Positions 1 through 9,230 are shown, numbered from the stretch's first letter. The stretch is DNA of 64,000 nucleotides from SKGN01 sp050948865 (GCA_050948865.1 JBMNEQ010000001.1:186001-250000), one strand, 5' to 3'. The notes: generated from the letters alone by a model not told the origin. Translations and numbers: made by a program.

Positions 1-361
1 CAAATTCAATATTTATTTTTTTATTTTTTCCTAAATTACTCCTACCAAAGTTATCCTTTTCTTTAATTATTAAAGGTAATATTTCTAATAATGAATCCTT
101 TGATAAATAAATATTTATAAAACCCGGTTTAATTACATCTATTTTTTCTATTAAATTATTTTTTTTAATTCCTTCCTTGATCTTTTGAGCAATTAAAAAA
201 GGATTTATTTTTAATTCTTTTGCTAATAATAAAGCTATATTAGTTGTATAATTACCAAATTTAATATTTTTTGGTCTTTCTATTAATAATTTTGTAGAAG
301 AAAAATTTAAATCATTTAATGATTCTTCTATTATCCTTTTAATATTTTCTTTGATATTCAT
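1..361 (-). CDS. argS: Arginyl-tRNA synthetase, N-terminal part (cut by window edge)
   Basis: Arginyl-tRNA synthetase charges tRNA-Arg in the cytoplasm. About 120 N-terminal residues are visible. They form the Add-1 domain that binds the tRNA D-loop: NPFLIAQKI, then KPGFINIYLS, then a Gly/Lys-rich stretch leading into KINIEF, just before where the HIGH-motif domain would start. The ATG at 361 follows an AAGGTG ribosome-binding site. It is divergent from the PBP gene, so the ~125 bp between them should hold both promoters. The rest of the gene lies beyond the window. Identity rests on the N-domain pattern only, but that pattern is distinctive. Confidence 0.85.
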   Translation of the reverse strand, partial: MNIKENIKRIIEESLNDLNFSSTKLLIERPKNIKFGNYTTNIALLLAKELKINPFLIAQKIKEGIKKNNLIEKIDVIKPGFINIYLSKDSLLEILPLIIKEKDNFGRSNLGKNKKINIEF

Positions 362-488
362 AACTACACCTTCTTTTCATAATAATAAAAGCCAAAAACT
401 TTTGTTGTAATTATATCATAATCTTTTTAAAAAAAACACTTATATTTATATTGTTTTTTTTCATACTAAAATTAAAGGACTTGATAAA

Positions 489-2414
489 GTGAAAAAAATA
501 ATTCTTATTGTCTTTAAATTAGTATTAGTTATATTTATATTGTTTTTTTTTATTCATATAACTCTTTATTTTTATATAAAAACAATCCCTAAAATTGATT
601 TAAAAAATATAAATAACATACAATTATATGATAAAGAGGGTAATCTTTTTTTTCAAGGTAATGGAAAAGAAGAATGGATTTCCTTAAAAAAAATGTCTCC
701 TAATATTATAAAAGCAACAATTTCTATTGAAGATAAAAATTTTTTTAATCATTTTGGTTTTGATTATTTAAGAATTTTAAAATCCTTTTACAGAAATTTA
801 AATGCAGGAAAAATTATTGAAGGTGCTTCTACTATTACACAACAATATGCAAAAAATTTGTATTTAGATTTTAATAAAACTTGGAAAAGAAAATTAATAG
901 AATATTGGATTACGCTACAAATAGAAGTTCATTACAGTAAAGAAGAAATTTTAGAAGGTTATTTAAACACAATAAATTATGGAAATGGAATTTTTGGAAT
1001 TGAAAATGCTTCTAAATATTATTTTAATAAAAGTTCTTCTGAACTAACTCTCGCTGAGGCTACTATGTTAGCCGGAATCCCCCGTTCACCTAATAATTAT
1101 TCTCCACTATATGACGAAAAAATGGCTAAAAAAAGACAATATAAAGTTTTAACTAGTATGGTTAAAAATAAGTATATATCAGAAAAACAAAAAGAAGAAA
1201 ATTTTCAAAAGGAATTAGTCTTTTTTGGAAAAAAGGAGAAATATGATTTAAAAACTTTAATGTATTATCAAAAAACTGTTATTGACGAACTAAAACAAAT
1301 TAAAACTATACCTGAATCTTTAATAGAAACAGGGGGATTAAAAATTTATACTAATTTAGATATAAATGCTCAAACTATTTTAGAAAAAACAATGAAAAAT
1401 AATTTAAAAGATTATAAAGATATGCAAATAGCAATGGTAGTTATAGAACCTAAAACAGGAAAAATAATTGCTTTAACAGGTGGTCAAGATTATACACTTT
1501 CACAATTTAATCGAGCAACTGATTCAAAAAGACAAGTTGGCTCTACAATGAAGCCTTTTCTTTATTACGCAGCTTTAGAAAATGGATTTACTCCTTCTAC
1601 TACTTTTTTAAGTGAACCTACTGTTTTTACTTTTAATAATAATGAAACATATGCTCCTAAAAATTTTGCTGAACTTTATCCTCATAAACCTATCTCTATG
1701 ATCGCTGCTTTAGCATATTCAGATAATATCTATGCTATTAAAACTCATCTTTTTTTAGGAAAAGAAGTTTTAGTTGATACTATTAAACGTGTAGGAATAA
1801 AAGAAAAGATTAATCCTCATCCTTCTTTACCTTTAGGTACCGAAGAAATAAATATAATAGATTTTTTAACCGGCTATAATACTTTAGCTAACCTTGGAGT
1901 AAAAATGGATTTAAAAACGATTAATAGAATTGAAGATATTAATAATAATGTTCTTTATAAAAATAAAAAAGAAGGAATAACAGTTATTAATAAAAATATA
2001 TCTTTCATTCTTAATGAACTATTAACTACTTCTTATGATTATTCAATGATTGATTATAGTTATCCTACTTGTATTAATATTGCAGATCGTTTATCAAAAA
2101 AGTACGCTTTAAAATCAGGCAGTACCGATTTTGATTCTTGGGCAATTGGATATAATAAAAAAATATTGGTAGGAGTTTGGAATGGTTATGATAAAAATAA
2201 AAAAATAACAAGTAATGAGGTAAAATTATCTAGATTTATCTGGGCTGATTTTATTGAAGAATTTTTAAAAGAGCAAACTAATGAGTGGTATAATATTCCA
2301 GAAAATATAGTAGGGACATTGGTTGATCCACTTTCTGGGGAACCTATAACAAATGAAAAACAGCGAAAAAAGATTATTTATTATATTAAAGGAACAGAAC
2401 CAAACAAAAAATGA
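489..2414 (+). CDS. Class A penicillin-binding protein (glycosyltransferase/transpeptidase)
   Basis: A bifunctional cell-wall synthase that polymerises and cross-links peptidoglycan at the outer face of the membrane. One N-terminal membrane anchor spans about residues 5-30. The GT51 glycosyltransferase domain shows EDKNFFNHFG (81-90, catalytic Glu) and GASTITQQ (112-119). The transpeptidase domain has the SxxK motif as STMK (352-355), SDN (411-413) and KSGS (542-545). The length of 641 residues is at the short end for PBP1a/PBP2c-like proteins, and no C-terminal FN3 or Ser/Thr-rich tail is seen. The start is GTG, about 8 nt after AAAGGA. Convergent with noc across a shared terminator. The pbpF/pbpG-type subclass cannot be fixed by eye. 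Confidence 0.93.
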   Translation: MKKIILIVFKLVLVIFILFFFIHITLYFYIKTIPKIDLKNINNIQLYDKEGNLFFQGNGKEEWISLKKMSPNIIKATISIEDKNFFNHFGFDYLRILKSFYRNLNAGKIIEGASTITQQYAKNLYLDFNKTWKRKLIEYWITLQIEVHYSKEEILEGYLNTINYGNGIFGIENASKYYFNKSSSELTLAEATMLAGIPRSPNNYSPLYDEKMAKKRQYKVLTSMVKNKYISEKQKEENFQKELVFFGKKEKYDLKTLMYYQKTVIDELKQIKTIPESLIETGGLKIYTNLDINAQTILEKTMKNNLKDYKDMQIAMVVIEPKTGKIIALTGGQDYTLSQFNRATDSKRQVGSTMKPFLYYAALENGFTPSTTFLSEPTVFTFNNNETYAPKNFAELYPHKPISMIAALAYSDNIYAIKTHLFLGKEVLVDTIKRVGIKEKINPHPSLPLGTEEINIIDFLTGYNTLANLGVKMDLKTINRIEDINNNVLYKNKKEGITVINKNISFILNELLTTSYDYSMIDYSYPTCINIADRLSKKYALKSGSTDFDSWAIGYNKKILVGVWNGYDKNKKITSNEVKLSRFIWADFIEEFLKEQTNEWYNIPENIVGTLVDPLSGEPITNEKQRKKIIYYIKGTEPNKK

Positions 2415-2434
2415 AGAAAATTCTTCATTTTTTA
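2405..2434. terminator. Bidirectional terminator between the PBP gene and noc
   Basis: AATGAAGAA-AA-TTCTTCATT is a perfect stem with T-runs on both strands. It sits at the 3' ends of two convergent genes, and the noc TGA stop lies inside it. Confidence 0.85.
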
Positions 2435-3624
2435 TTAATTTTTATTATTATCTGATACAACTCTTCAAAATCAAATTCTTCTACATTAAGTTTTATTCCC
2501 ATATTTGTCAAATTTTCAATATTTTCTTTAATAGATTTTAAAGCAAGAGAAAAATCGGGATTTTTTTTCTCCTGAACTTGTTCTTTTATTATTTCATTCT
2601 TTTCTATATTTTCTAAAACAATTTCTTTTTCTTCTTTTTGAGGACTTTCAAAAGGATTAAAAAAGGTTTTTTCATATTCTTCATTTAGATCATCCATCTG
2701 CATATTTGTTTCCTCATCCTCTAAAGATTTTATAAATTTATTTTGAGAATCAAAATCTATTTTTTCTTCAGGGGTTTCAATCTCAGGAATTTCCTTTTTA
2801 ATATTTCCTTCAAAAGACGGTTTTTTATCTTTTAATAATTCATGAATATTAGCTGGTTCCTTTTCAATATTTATATCTTCAGAAGTTTCTTTTATTTTAT
2901 TTAAATTCATCATTTCCTGCTCTTCTAATTCTTTAGTTAAATCATTAATTAATAATTCTTCTTCTTTAAAAGAAGATAATTCTTCTTCTTGTTCTTTAAT
3001 TAAAGGAATTTCCTTTTTTTCTTCACCTTTAATTATTTCATCTGTTTGACGAACTGTTAATTTTTCTTCTATTATTTTTTCTAACATTATTTCTTGTTCA
3101 TTTTTATCTTGAATACTTAAAAGAGAACGAGCATGTCTTTCAGATATTTCACCCTTTAATAATGCCCTTTGAACCCTTTCACTTAAATTTAATAATCTTA
3201 ATTTATTAGAAATTGTTGCTTGCTTTTTTCCCATACGAAGAGCTAATTGTTCCTGTGTTAAATATCCTTTATCTAATAATTTTTTATATGACAAAGCTTC
3301 TTCAATTGCATTTAAATCTTTTCTTTGCAAATTTTCTACAACAGCCACTTCAGCACTTTCTTTATCATTTAAATCTATAACAATAGCAGGAACTTTTTGT
3401 AATCCTAATAAATTAGCAGCTTTTAACCTTCTTTCACCAGCAATAATTTCATATTTATCACCTAATTTTCTTAAAACTAAAGGTTGAATAAAATCATGTT
3501 GTCTAATTGATTCAGCTAATTCATGTAATGAACTTTCATCAAATATTAATCGAGGTTGAAAGCGATTTGGAATAATATCATCAACATAAATATTGAAAAT
3601 TTCCTTTTCCATTTTATTATTCAT
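2425..3624 (-). CDS. noc: Nucleoid occlusion protein Noc (ParB-family CTPase) with a long acidic insert
   Basis: A ParB-family CTP-dependent DNA clamp. The N-domain carries GERRLKAA (63-70, CTP-binding patch) and VENLQRKDLN (96-105), followed by a helix-turn-helix (about 122-146). Three of the four positions reported to separate Noc from ParB specificity are Noc-like: Gln135, Lys141 and Arg163; the fourth is Asn146. The C-terminus (358-399), with IKLNVEEFDFEELYQIIIK, matches the Noc dimer domain, and the place next to rsmG-mnmG is the Bacillus noc position. Two oddities: no N-terminal amphipathic membrane helix, and a Glu/Lys-rich insert of about 155 residues (200-355), making 399 residues against about 283 in B. 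subtilis. The ATG chosen follows GGGAGGG by 7 nt; an in-frame TTG two codons upstream is too close to it. Canonical Noc sites lie after gyrA in this window. An ordinary ParB is less likely. Confidence 0.88.
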   Translation of the reverse strand: MNNKMEKEIFNIYVDDIIPNRFQPRLIFDESSLHELAESIRQHDFIQPLVLRKLGDKYEIIAGERRLKAANLLGLQKVPAIVIDLNDKESAEVAVVENLQRKDLNAIEEALSYKKLLDKGYLTQEQLALRMGKKQATISNKLRLLNLSERVQRALLKGEISERHARSLLSIQDKNEQEIMLEKIIEEKLTVRQTDEIIKGEEKKEIPLIKEQEEELSSFKEEELLINDLTKELEEQEMMNLNKIKETSEDINIEKEPANIHELLKDKKPSFEGNIKKEIPEIETPEEKIDFDSQNKFIKSLEDEETNMQMDDLNEEYEKTFFNPFESPQKEEKEIVLENIEKNEIIKEQVQEKKNPDFSLALKSIKENIENLTNMGIKLNVEEFDFEELYQIIIKINKK

Positions 3625-3673
3625 TTTCAATCCCTCCCTATTCTTATTTCATAATACTAAATTTTTTCCTTTT

Positions 3674-4365
3674 TTACAATGGTTTATTTTTTATTTGTGA
3701 AAAAGGACGTGGATACTTTTTATTAGTTTTAATATCTTTTTTATTTTTATAAGTTTCCTTAAACTTTTTTCATACGGTAAAAATAATTCTTTTATTTCTA
3801 TAATTTTTCCTCCTAATTTATTAGGAATATCTTTTTTAATTTTCTCTTGTGATTTCATGGCAATAAAATAACCTTTTTCTTTAACTAAAGGAAGACATAA
3901 TTCACAAATAATATTAAAATTTGCTAAAGCTCTAACTACAACTAAATCATATTTTTCCCTATTATTCTTTCCATATTCTTCTACCCTTTTATTTATAATT
4001 TCAACATCATTTAATTTTAACTTTTTTATTAAATCAGTTAAAAAAAATATCTTTTTCTTAATACTTTCTATTAAAGTTACTTTTAAATGAGGAAAAATTA
4101 TTTTTAAAACAATTCCAGGAAAACCCGCACCTGTTCCAACATCACATAAATTTTGACATTGTTCAAATTTATAAATATTAGTTAAAGTCAAACTATCATA
4201 AAAATGTTTTAAATAAACATCTTCTTTTTTTATTATTTTTGTTAAATTTATTTTTTGATTCCATTCTTTTAATAAATTATAATAAATATTTAATTGCTTT
4301 AATTGATAATCAGATATTTTTATGTTAATCTTTTTTAATTCTTCTATAAAAATTATTTCATCCAT
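3674..4365 (-). CDS. rsmG: 16S rRNA m7G methyltransferase RsmG, C-terminus out of frame
   Basis: RsmG (GidB) methylates G527 (E. coli numbering) of 16S rRNA with S-adenosylmethionine. The SAM-binding motif DVGTGAGFPG is near residue 75, and the Rossmann fold is complete. The start overlaps the end of mnmG by 8 nt, implying translational coupling. In the zero frame the protein ends at 3691 with an unfamiliar tail, KLIKSIHVLFHK. A -1 shift at the heptamer A AAA AAG (3736-3742, minus strand) gives TNKKYPRPFSQIKNKPL, ending at 3674. That is the conserved RsmG C-terminus, usually KKYPRxxGTPxKxPL. The options are a programmed or slippage frameshift, a real 1-nt deletion, or a sequencing error in a homopolymer. 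Coordinates given here cover the frameshifted product (about 230 residues); the unshifted ORF is 224. Confidence 0.88.
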
Positions 4366-6172
4366 TATTAAATTCTTTCTTTAGATAAATCATTAAAATT
4401 GATATATCAGATGGATTAACTCCACTTATTCTTGTTGCCTGACTAATAGAAATAGGCCTTATTTTTTTTAATTTTTGACGAGCCTCAGTAGATAAGTTTT
4501 TTATATTATCATAATTTATATTTTTAGGAATTATCTTATTTTCATTTTTTAACATTTTTTCAACTTCTTTTAAAGTTTTATTAATATAACCTTCATATTT
4601 TATATTAATAAAAACTTGTTCTATTGCTTCTTTGGAATATTTACTTTCAATATCTTTTTTGAAAAAGTTGTAATTAAAATTTGGCTCTTTTATGTAATCA
4701 TAAATTAATTTGTTTTTTTCTTTTATTTTATTATTTTTTAAATAATCAATTAAATCAATGATTTCCTTTTCTTTTTTTAATAATTCTTTATATTTTTTTT
4801 CATTTATTAATCCAATTTTATATCCATATTTTCTTAATCTTAAATCACTATTATCACTTCGAAGTAATAATCGATACTCTGCCCTTGAAGTTAATAGTCT
4901 ATATGGCTCATAAGTTCCTTTTGTTACTAGATCATCTATTAAAACTCCTATATAGGCTTCATTCCTTTTTAAGATTAACGGTGATTTTCCTTCTAATTTT
5001 AATGAAGCATTAATCCCGGCTATTAAACCTTGAGCTGCCGCTTCTTCATAACCACTAGTTCCATTTATTTGACCCGCAGTAAATAAATTTCTAATAATCT
5101 TAGTTTCTAAACTAAAACTAACTTGAGTTGGTTGAATAGCATCATATTCAATAGCATAAGCATATTTTAAAATTTTAGCTTTTTCTAATCCTTTTAAACT
5201 ATGAACCATTTCTTTTTGAATTTCTTTAGGCATACTTGTTGAAAAACCTTGTAAATACATTTCATTGGAATATTTACTTTCTGGTTCGAGAAAAAGTTGA
5301 TGTTTTTCTTTATCTTTAAATCTTACTATTTTATCTTCTATTGAAGGACAATAACGAGGCCCAATGCTTTTGATATTATTTAATCCACCATACATACTAG
5401 ATTTTGATAAATTTTTTTTAATAATTTGATGAGTTTTACTATTAGTATATAATAAATAACAAGGTTCTTGATTATTAATGTCGTATTTATTTTTTTCATC
5501 ATGACTAAAATATAAAAACTCATTATCTCCTTTTTCTATCTTTGTTTTAGAAAAATCTATAGAACCTTTATCTATTCTTTGAGGAGTTCCGGTTTTTAAC
5601 CTTATTATTTCAAAACCATATTTTTTTAAATTATTACTTAAATATAAAGAAGATCTTTCATTTCCAGGACCACTCTTCTTTCTAGTATCTCCTATTAATA
5701 TTTCCCCTTTTAAATAAGTTCCTGTTGTTAAAATAACACATTTAGAAAATATTGTTTCCCCATTTTCTAAAATTACTCCTTCTATTGTATTATTATTAAT
5801 TATTAAATCTTCAACCATTCCTTCTTGTAAAGTTAAATTTTTTTGCTGACATAAAAATTCCATCATAACCTTAGAATATAAAATTTTATCAACTTGGGCC
5901 CTTAACGATCTAACGGCAGGACCCTTACTTTTATTTAATAATTTTATTTGGATTTGGGTTTTATCTGAAACTTTTCCCATAATACCACCTAAAGCATCAA
6001 TTTCTCTTACAACAATTCCTTTAGCACTTCCCCCAATAGAAGGATTACATGATAAATTACAAATATTATTCAAATTACTAGTCAAAAGTAAAGTATTTTT
6101 TTTCTTTTTTGCAGCTGCTAAAGCTGCTTCACATCCAGCATGACCAGCACCAACTACTATTATATCGTACAT
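4358..6172 (-). CDS. mnmG: tRNA uridine-34 carboxymethylaminomethyl enzyme MnmG (GidA)
   Basis: The FAD-dependent partner of MnmE; together they make cmnm5U34 in the wobble position of tRNAs. The FAD dinucleotide motif GAGHAGCEAALAAA lies at residues 8-21, followed by NPSIGGSAKGIVVREIDALGG. The C-terminal helical domain ends in RISGVNPSDISILMIYL, typical of the family. The length of 604 is slightly under the usual 620-630. A strong GAGGGGG ribosome-binding site precedes the ATG. Its partner gene mnmE normally lies next to it but here is on the other side of the origin, one sign of the local inversion. Confidence 0.97.
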   Translation of the reverse strand: MYDIIVVGAGHAGCEAALAAAKKKKNTLLLTSNLNNICNLSCNPSIGGSAKGIVVREIDALGGIMGKVSDKTQIQIKLLNKSKGPAVRSLRAQVDKILYSKVMMEFLCQQKNLTLQEGMVEDLIINNNTIEGVILENGETIFSKCVILTTGTYLKGEILIGDTRKKSGPGNERSSLYLSNNLKKYGFEIIRLKTGTPQRIDKGSIDFSKTKIEKGDNEFLYFSHDEKNKYDINNQEPCYLLYTNSKTHQIIKKNLSKSSMYGGLNNIKSIGPRYCPSIEDKIVRFKDKEKHQLFLEPESKYSNEMYLQGFSTSMPKEIQKEMVHSLKGLEKAKILKYAYAIEYDAIQPTQVSFSLETKIIRNLFTAGQINGTSGYEEAAAQGLIAGINASLKLEGKSPLILKRNEAYIGVLIDDLVTKGTYEPYRLLTSRAEYRLLLRSDNSDLRLRKYGYKIGLINEKKYKELLKKEKEIIDLIDYLKNNKIKEKNKLIYDYIKEPNFNYNFFKKDIESKYSKEAIEQVFINIKYEGYINKTLKEVEKMLKNENKIIPKNINYDNIKNLSTEARQKLKKIRPISISQATRISGVNPSDISILMIYLKKEFNNG

Positions 6173-6196
6173 ATTTTTCCCCCTCTTAATATTTAT

Positions 6197-7312
6197 TTAA
6201 AAAGTTTTTATAGGTAAAATTAATTGAAGTATATCATTATTATTAATTTCTTTTAAAATGATAGGTGGTTTTTCTTGATTTAAGAGGATTAATATTTTTT
6301 CAGTTGTTAAACTTTTTAAAGCATCCATCATAAATTTAGAATTAAAAGATAGTTTTATATTTTTTTTATTTTTATTAATAATTTTCATTCTTTCTTCTAC
6401 TTTTCCAACTTCTAAAGCATCAGAAGTTATAATTAAATTATCATTATTAATTTCTAAATGAAGAGTATTTTTTTCGTTTTCAGTTAATAAAGAAGCTCGA
6501 TCAATAATATTATATAACTCATTACCTATTACTTCTATTTCTATAGAAAAATCTTGAGGAATTTGATTAGAAACATGAGGATAAGTTCCATTTAATAATC
6601 TAGATTGAAATATTATATTACTAAATTTAAATAAAATATTATTATTAGATAAATGTAGTTCTAAATTTTCTTGATCATCATTTAAAATTTTAGTTAGTTC
6701 AATTAAATTTTTTCCCGGAATAACAATATCAATAATTTGATTATTTTTATTATTTAAAATTAATGTTTTTTGAGCTAATCTATAAGAATCAGTAGCTAAA
6801 ACTGTTAATTTTTCATTTTCCATTTTAAAATTAATTCCTGTTAATAATGGACGAGCTTCTTGTTGAGAAATAGCAAAAACTGTTTTAGTTATTAAATCTT
6901 TAAAATCATTTTGTTTAATTATTATAGGATTTTTTATAAGATTAAAATTATAATCTGGATATTCTGAAATATTAATTCCATTAAGTGTATATTTAGAGTT
7001 TTTTGTCTTAATAATTATTTTTGTTCCATCTGTTTCAATTTCAATAATATTATTTGGTAATTTTTTTATTATTTCTAAAATATATATTCCGGGAATTATA
7101 ATACTTCCTTCTTGAGTAATTTCTTCTAATTTATTTAAAGGAATTTTACTTTGAATAATAATATTATCATTACTACCAATCATTATTAATTCTTTTTTAT
7201 TAATTTCGAATTTTATTCCGTTTAATATAGGAATAATATTTTTAGTTGTTAAAGCTTTAGAAATGTAATTTAAATTTTTTAGTAAAATATCTTGTTTAAT
7301 TTTAAATTTCAT
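6197..7312 (-). CDS. dnaN: DNA polymerase III beta subunit (sliding clamp)
   Basis: The beta clamp tethers the replicative polymerase to DNA and docks many partners. The 371 residues match the usual size, with three clamp repeats. Recognisable stretches include ALTTKNIIPILNGIKFE near the start, ARPLLTGINFKMENEKLTVLATDSYRLA in the middle domain (its first 20 residues are typical of DnaN) and a C-terminal QLILPIKTF, close to the conserved LILPIRT ending. The ribosome-binding site is AAGGAG. It lies downstream of dnaA on the same strand, 136 bp away, in the usual dnaA-dnaN order. Confidence 0.97.
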   Translation of the reverse strand: MKFKIKQDILLKNLNYISKALTTKNIIPILNGIKFEINKKELIMIGSNDNIIIQSKIPLNKLEEITQEGSIIIPGIYILEIIKKLPNNIIEIETDGTKIIIKTKNSKYTLNGINISEYPDYNFNLIKNPIIIKQNDFKDLITKTVFAISQQEARPLLTGINFKMENEKLTVLATDSYRLAQKTLILNNKNNQIIDIVIPGKNLIELTKILNDDQENLELHLSNNNILFKFSNIIFQSRLLNGTYPHVSNQIPQDFSIEIEVIGNELYNIIDRASLLTENEKNTLHLEINNDNLIITSDALEVGKVEERMKIINKNKKNIKLSFNSKFMMDALKSLTTEKILILLNQEKPPIILKEINNNDILQLILPIKTF

Positions 7313-7448
7313 AAAATACTCCTTTTTATTTATTATATTATATTTTTATTTTTAATGTTAATAGAGTTTATAATTTAATTTTTTGTTTTATTATTTGCAA
7401 AAAATGTTATTTATTGATGTTAATATAGAAGTTAATATATTTGTATTA
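7313..7448. other. dnaA-dnaN intergenic region with DnaA-box-like repeats
   Basis: An AT-rich gap with TGTTAATAG (7356-7364), TGTTAATAT (7418-7426) and a perfect TTATTAACA (7446-7454) that overlaps the dnaA stop. The same 9-mer clusters on the other side of dnaA. In B. subtilis both flanks of dnaA are parts of a bipartite oriC, so this may be the second half of the origin. No terminator is seen; dnaN is probably co-transcribed with dnaA. Confidence 0.5.
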
Positions 7449-8804
7449 TTAACATTTAATTTGTTCAATTAATTTTTCCATTGTTTTTTTAAAAATTAAA
7501 TTTTCTTTTAATTCTTTACTAATTTTATCAAAAGCATGGATGACAGTAGCATGATTTTTTCCCCCAAATTCCATTCCTATCCTTAAATATGATTCATTTG
7601 TAAGCGTGCGTGCTAAATACATAGCTACTTGTCTTGGATAAGCAATATTTGATGTTCTTCTTTTAGAATTTAGATCATCTATTTTAATTTTATAAAATTC
7701 AGCAACTATTTTTTTAATTTTATCAATATCATTTTTAATTATTTGTGAAGTATTGATGTAATCTTTTAAACTTTCAACCGCAGTATTTAAATTAATTTCT
7801 TCAACATTAAACATGGTCGCATAAGCGAAAATTCTTGTTAAAGCTCCTTCTAATTGGCGAATATCGGATTGAAAATTATTAGCTATATATTCTAAAACTT
7901 CCTTGTTAAAAGGTTTTCCAAATTTCATATTAGTAATTTTTCTTTTTAAAATATCTAATCTTAATTGATAATCTGGAGGAAAAATATTAACTTTTAACCC
8001 CCAATTAAATCTTGTTATTAATCTGTTTTCGAGTAATTTTAAATCATTAGGCGAACGATCAGCAGAAATAATAATTTGTTTGTTTTCATTATATAAATCA
8101 TTAAATGTATGAAAAAATTCTTGTTGAGTGGCGGGAGCACCACTTAGAAATTGAATATCATCAATAATCAGAATATCAATATTCCTATATTTATTTTTAA
8201 AATAATCTATATATTCAAAATTAGTACCATCTTTATCCTTTTTATTAAGATTAAGAAAATCTGAAATAAAATTTTCGCTAGTTACATATAAAACTTTTTT
8301 ATTGGTGTTTTTTATTATATAATTTCCTATCGCCTGCATTAGATGTGTTTTTCCTAAACCACTATTTCCATAAATAAATAAAGGATTATAAGATTTTCCT
8401 GGATTTTCTGCAACTGAAACTGCTGCTGCATGGGCAAAAAAATTACTTTCCCCAACTATAAAATTATCAAAAGAATAATTATTATTTAAATTAGCTTTTT
8501 TTGGATTATTATAAGGAACTCCTTTTTCTAATATATTATTTTTGATTTGTTTTTCTATTTCCTCGTTTAAAATAAATTCTATTTCAAAATTAGTTCCTGT
8601 AACTTCATTTAAAGTTTCAATAATTAAATCTAAATAATTATCATTTAAATGTTTTTTATGGACATTCATAGGAACAATAATAATAATTTTTCCTTCTTCT
8701 ATATTATGTAATTTAGTTTCTTTAAACCAAGTATCAAAAGATAAGGGAGCAATTTTTGTTTTTATATTTTTTAAAAAAGTTTTCCAAATATTTTCTTGAT
8801 TCAT
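7449..8804 (-). CDS. dnaA: Chromosomal replication initiator DnaA
   Basis: An AAA+ ATPase that binds and melts oriC. Domain I (1 to about 80) is followed by a short linker. The AAA+ core has Walker A GNSGLGKTHL (about 146-155) and Walker B ILIIDDIQFL (about 211-220). Domain IV carries the signature RRTSNIAYPRQVAMYLAR and the DNA-binding loop GGKNHATVIHA (about 413-423). Most DnaA proteins read GGRDHTTVxHA there: Asn replaces the residue equal to E. coli Asp433, and Ala replaces Thr435. Both touch the DnaA box in E. coli, and the repeats in the adjacent gap differ from the TTATCCACA consensus. The ribosome-binding site is AGGAAGG. Confidence 0.97.
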   Translation of the reverse strand: MNQENIWKTFLKNIKTKIAPLSFDTWFKETKLHNIEEGKIIIIVPMNVHKKHLNDNYLDLIIETLNEVTGTNFEIEFILNEEIEKQIKNNILEKGVPYNNPKKANLNNNYSFDNFIVGESNFFAHAAAVSVAENPGKSYNPLFIYGNSGLGKTHLMQAIGNYIIKNTNKKVLYVTSENFISDFLNLNKKDKDGTNFEYIDYFKNKYRNIDILIIDDIQFLSGAPATQQEFFHTFNDLYNENKQIIISADRSPNDLKLLENRLITRFNWGLKVNIFPPDYQLRLDILKRKITNMKFGKPFNKEVLEYIANNFQSDIRQLEGALTRIFAYATMFNVEEINLNTAVESLKDYINTSQIIKNDIDKIKKIVAEFYKIKIDDLNSKRRTSNIAYPRQVAMYLARTLTNESYLRIGMEFGGKNHATVIHAFDKISKELKENLIFKKTMEKLIEQIKC

Positions 8805-9230
8805 TTTATCCCTTCCTAATTATTTGTTTTCTAATATCCATTTTACAGTATTATTAGGGAAAATTAAAGAAAAAAAGATTATTTGTTTTATAAAAAGAAT
8901 TATTAACTGAGTTATTAACACAAAAATTCAATTAATATAAATAAATAATCAGTTATTAACATTTTTTTAAAAAAGGAAATGAAAAAGTGGATTATTATTT
9001 ATTATAATGTTAATAACTTTATATATATATATTTTATAAAGGTTTTTTAAACAAATTATTAACATTTGAAAAAATTGACTTTTTAGATGTTAATTATTAT
9101 AATGAATCAAAGTTAATTTAATTAGATAAAATTTTTTTGTTTTTAAAAAAATTATTATAAAAATAACTAGAATATTAATTAAAATGGTTTATAATTTAAA
9201 ATGTTTTTCTAGTTTAGATTAGGTGTTTAA
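8805..9230. other. oriC: Putative oriC with TTATTAACA boxes
   Basis: A gene-free 426-bp gap between divergent dnaA and rnpA. TTATTAACA occurs at 8912-8920, 8953-8961 and 9056-9064, and as its complement at 9008-9016. Near copies are TTATTAACT at 8900-8908 and TGTTAATTA at 9088-9096. A run of alternating AT (about 9020-9035) between boxes is a candidate unwinding element. The boxes differ from the classical TTATCCACA at positions 5 and 6. No rpmH, which normally sits here before rnpA, can be found in any frame. A TATAAT at 9190-9195 could serve rnpA, without a clear -35. Confidence 0.75.
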
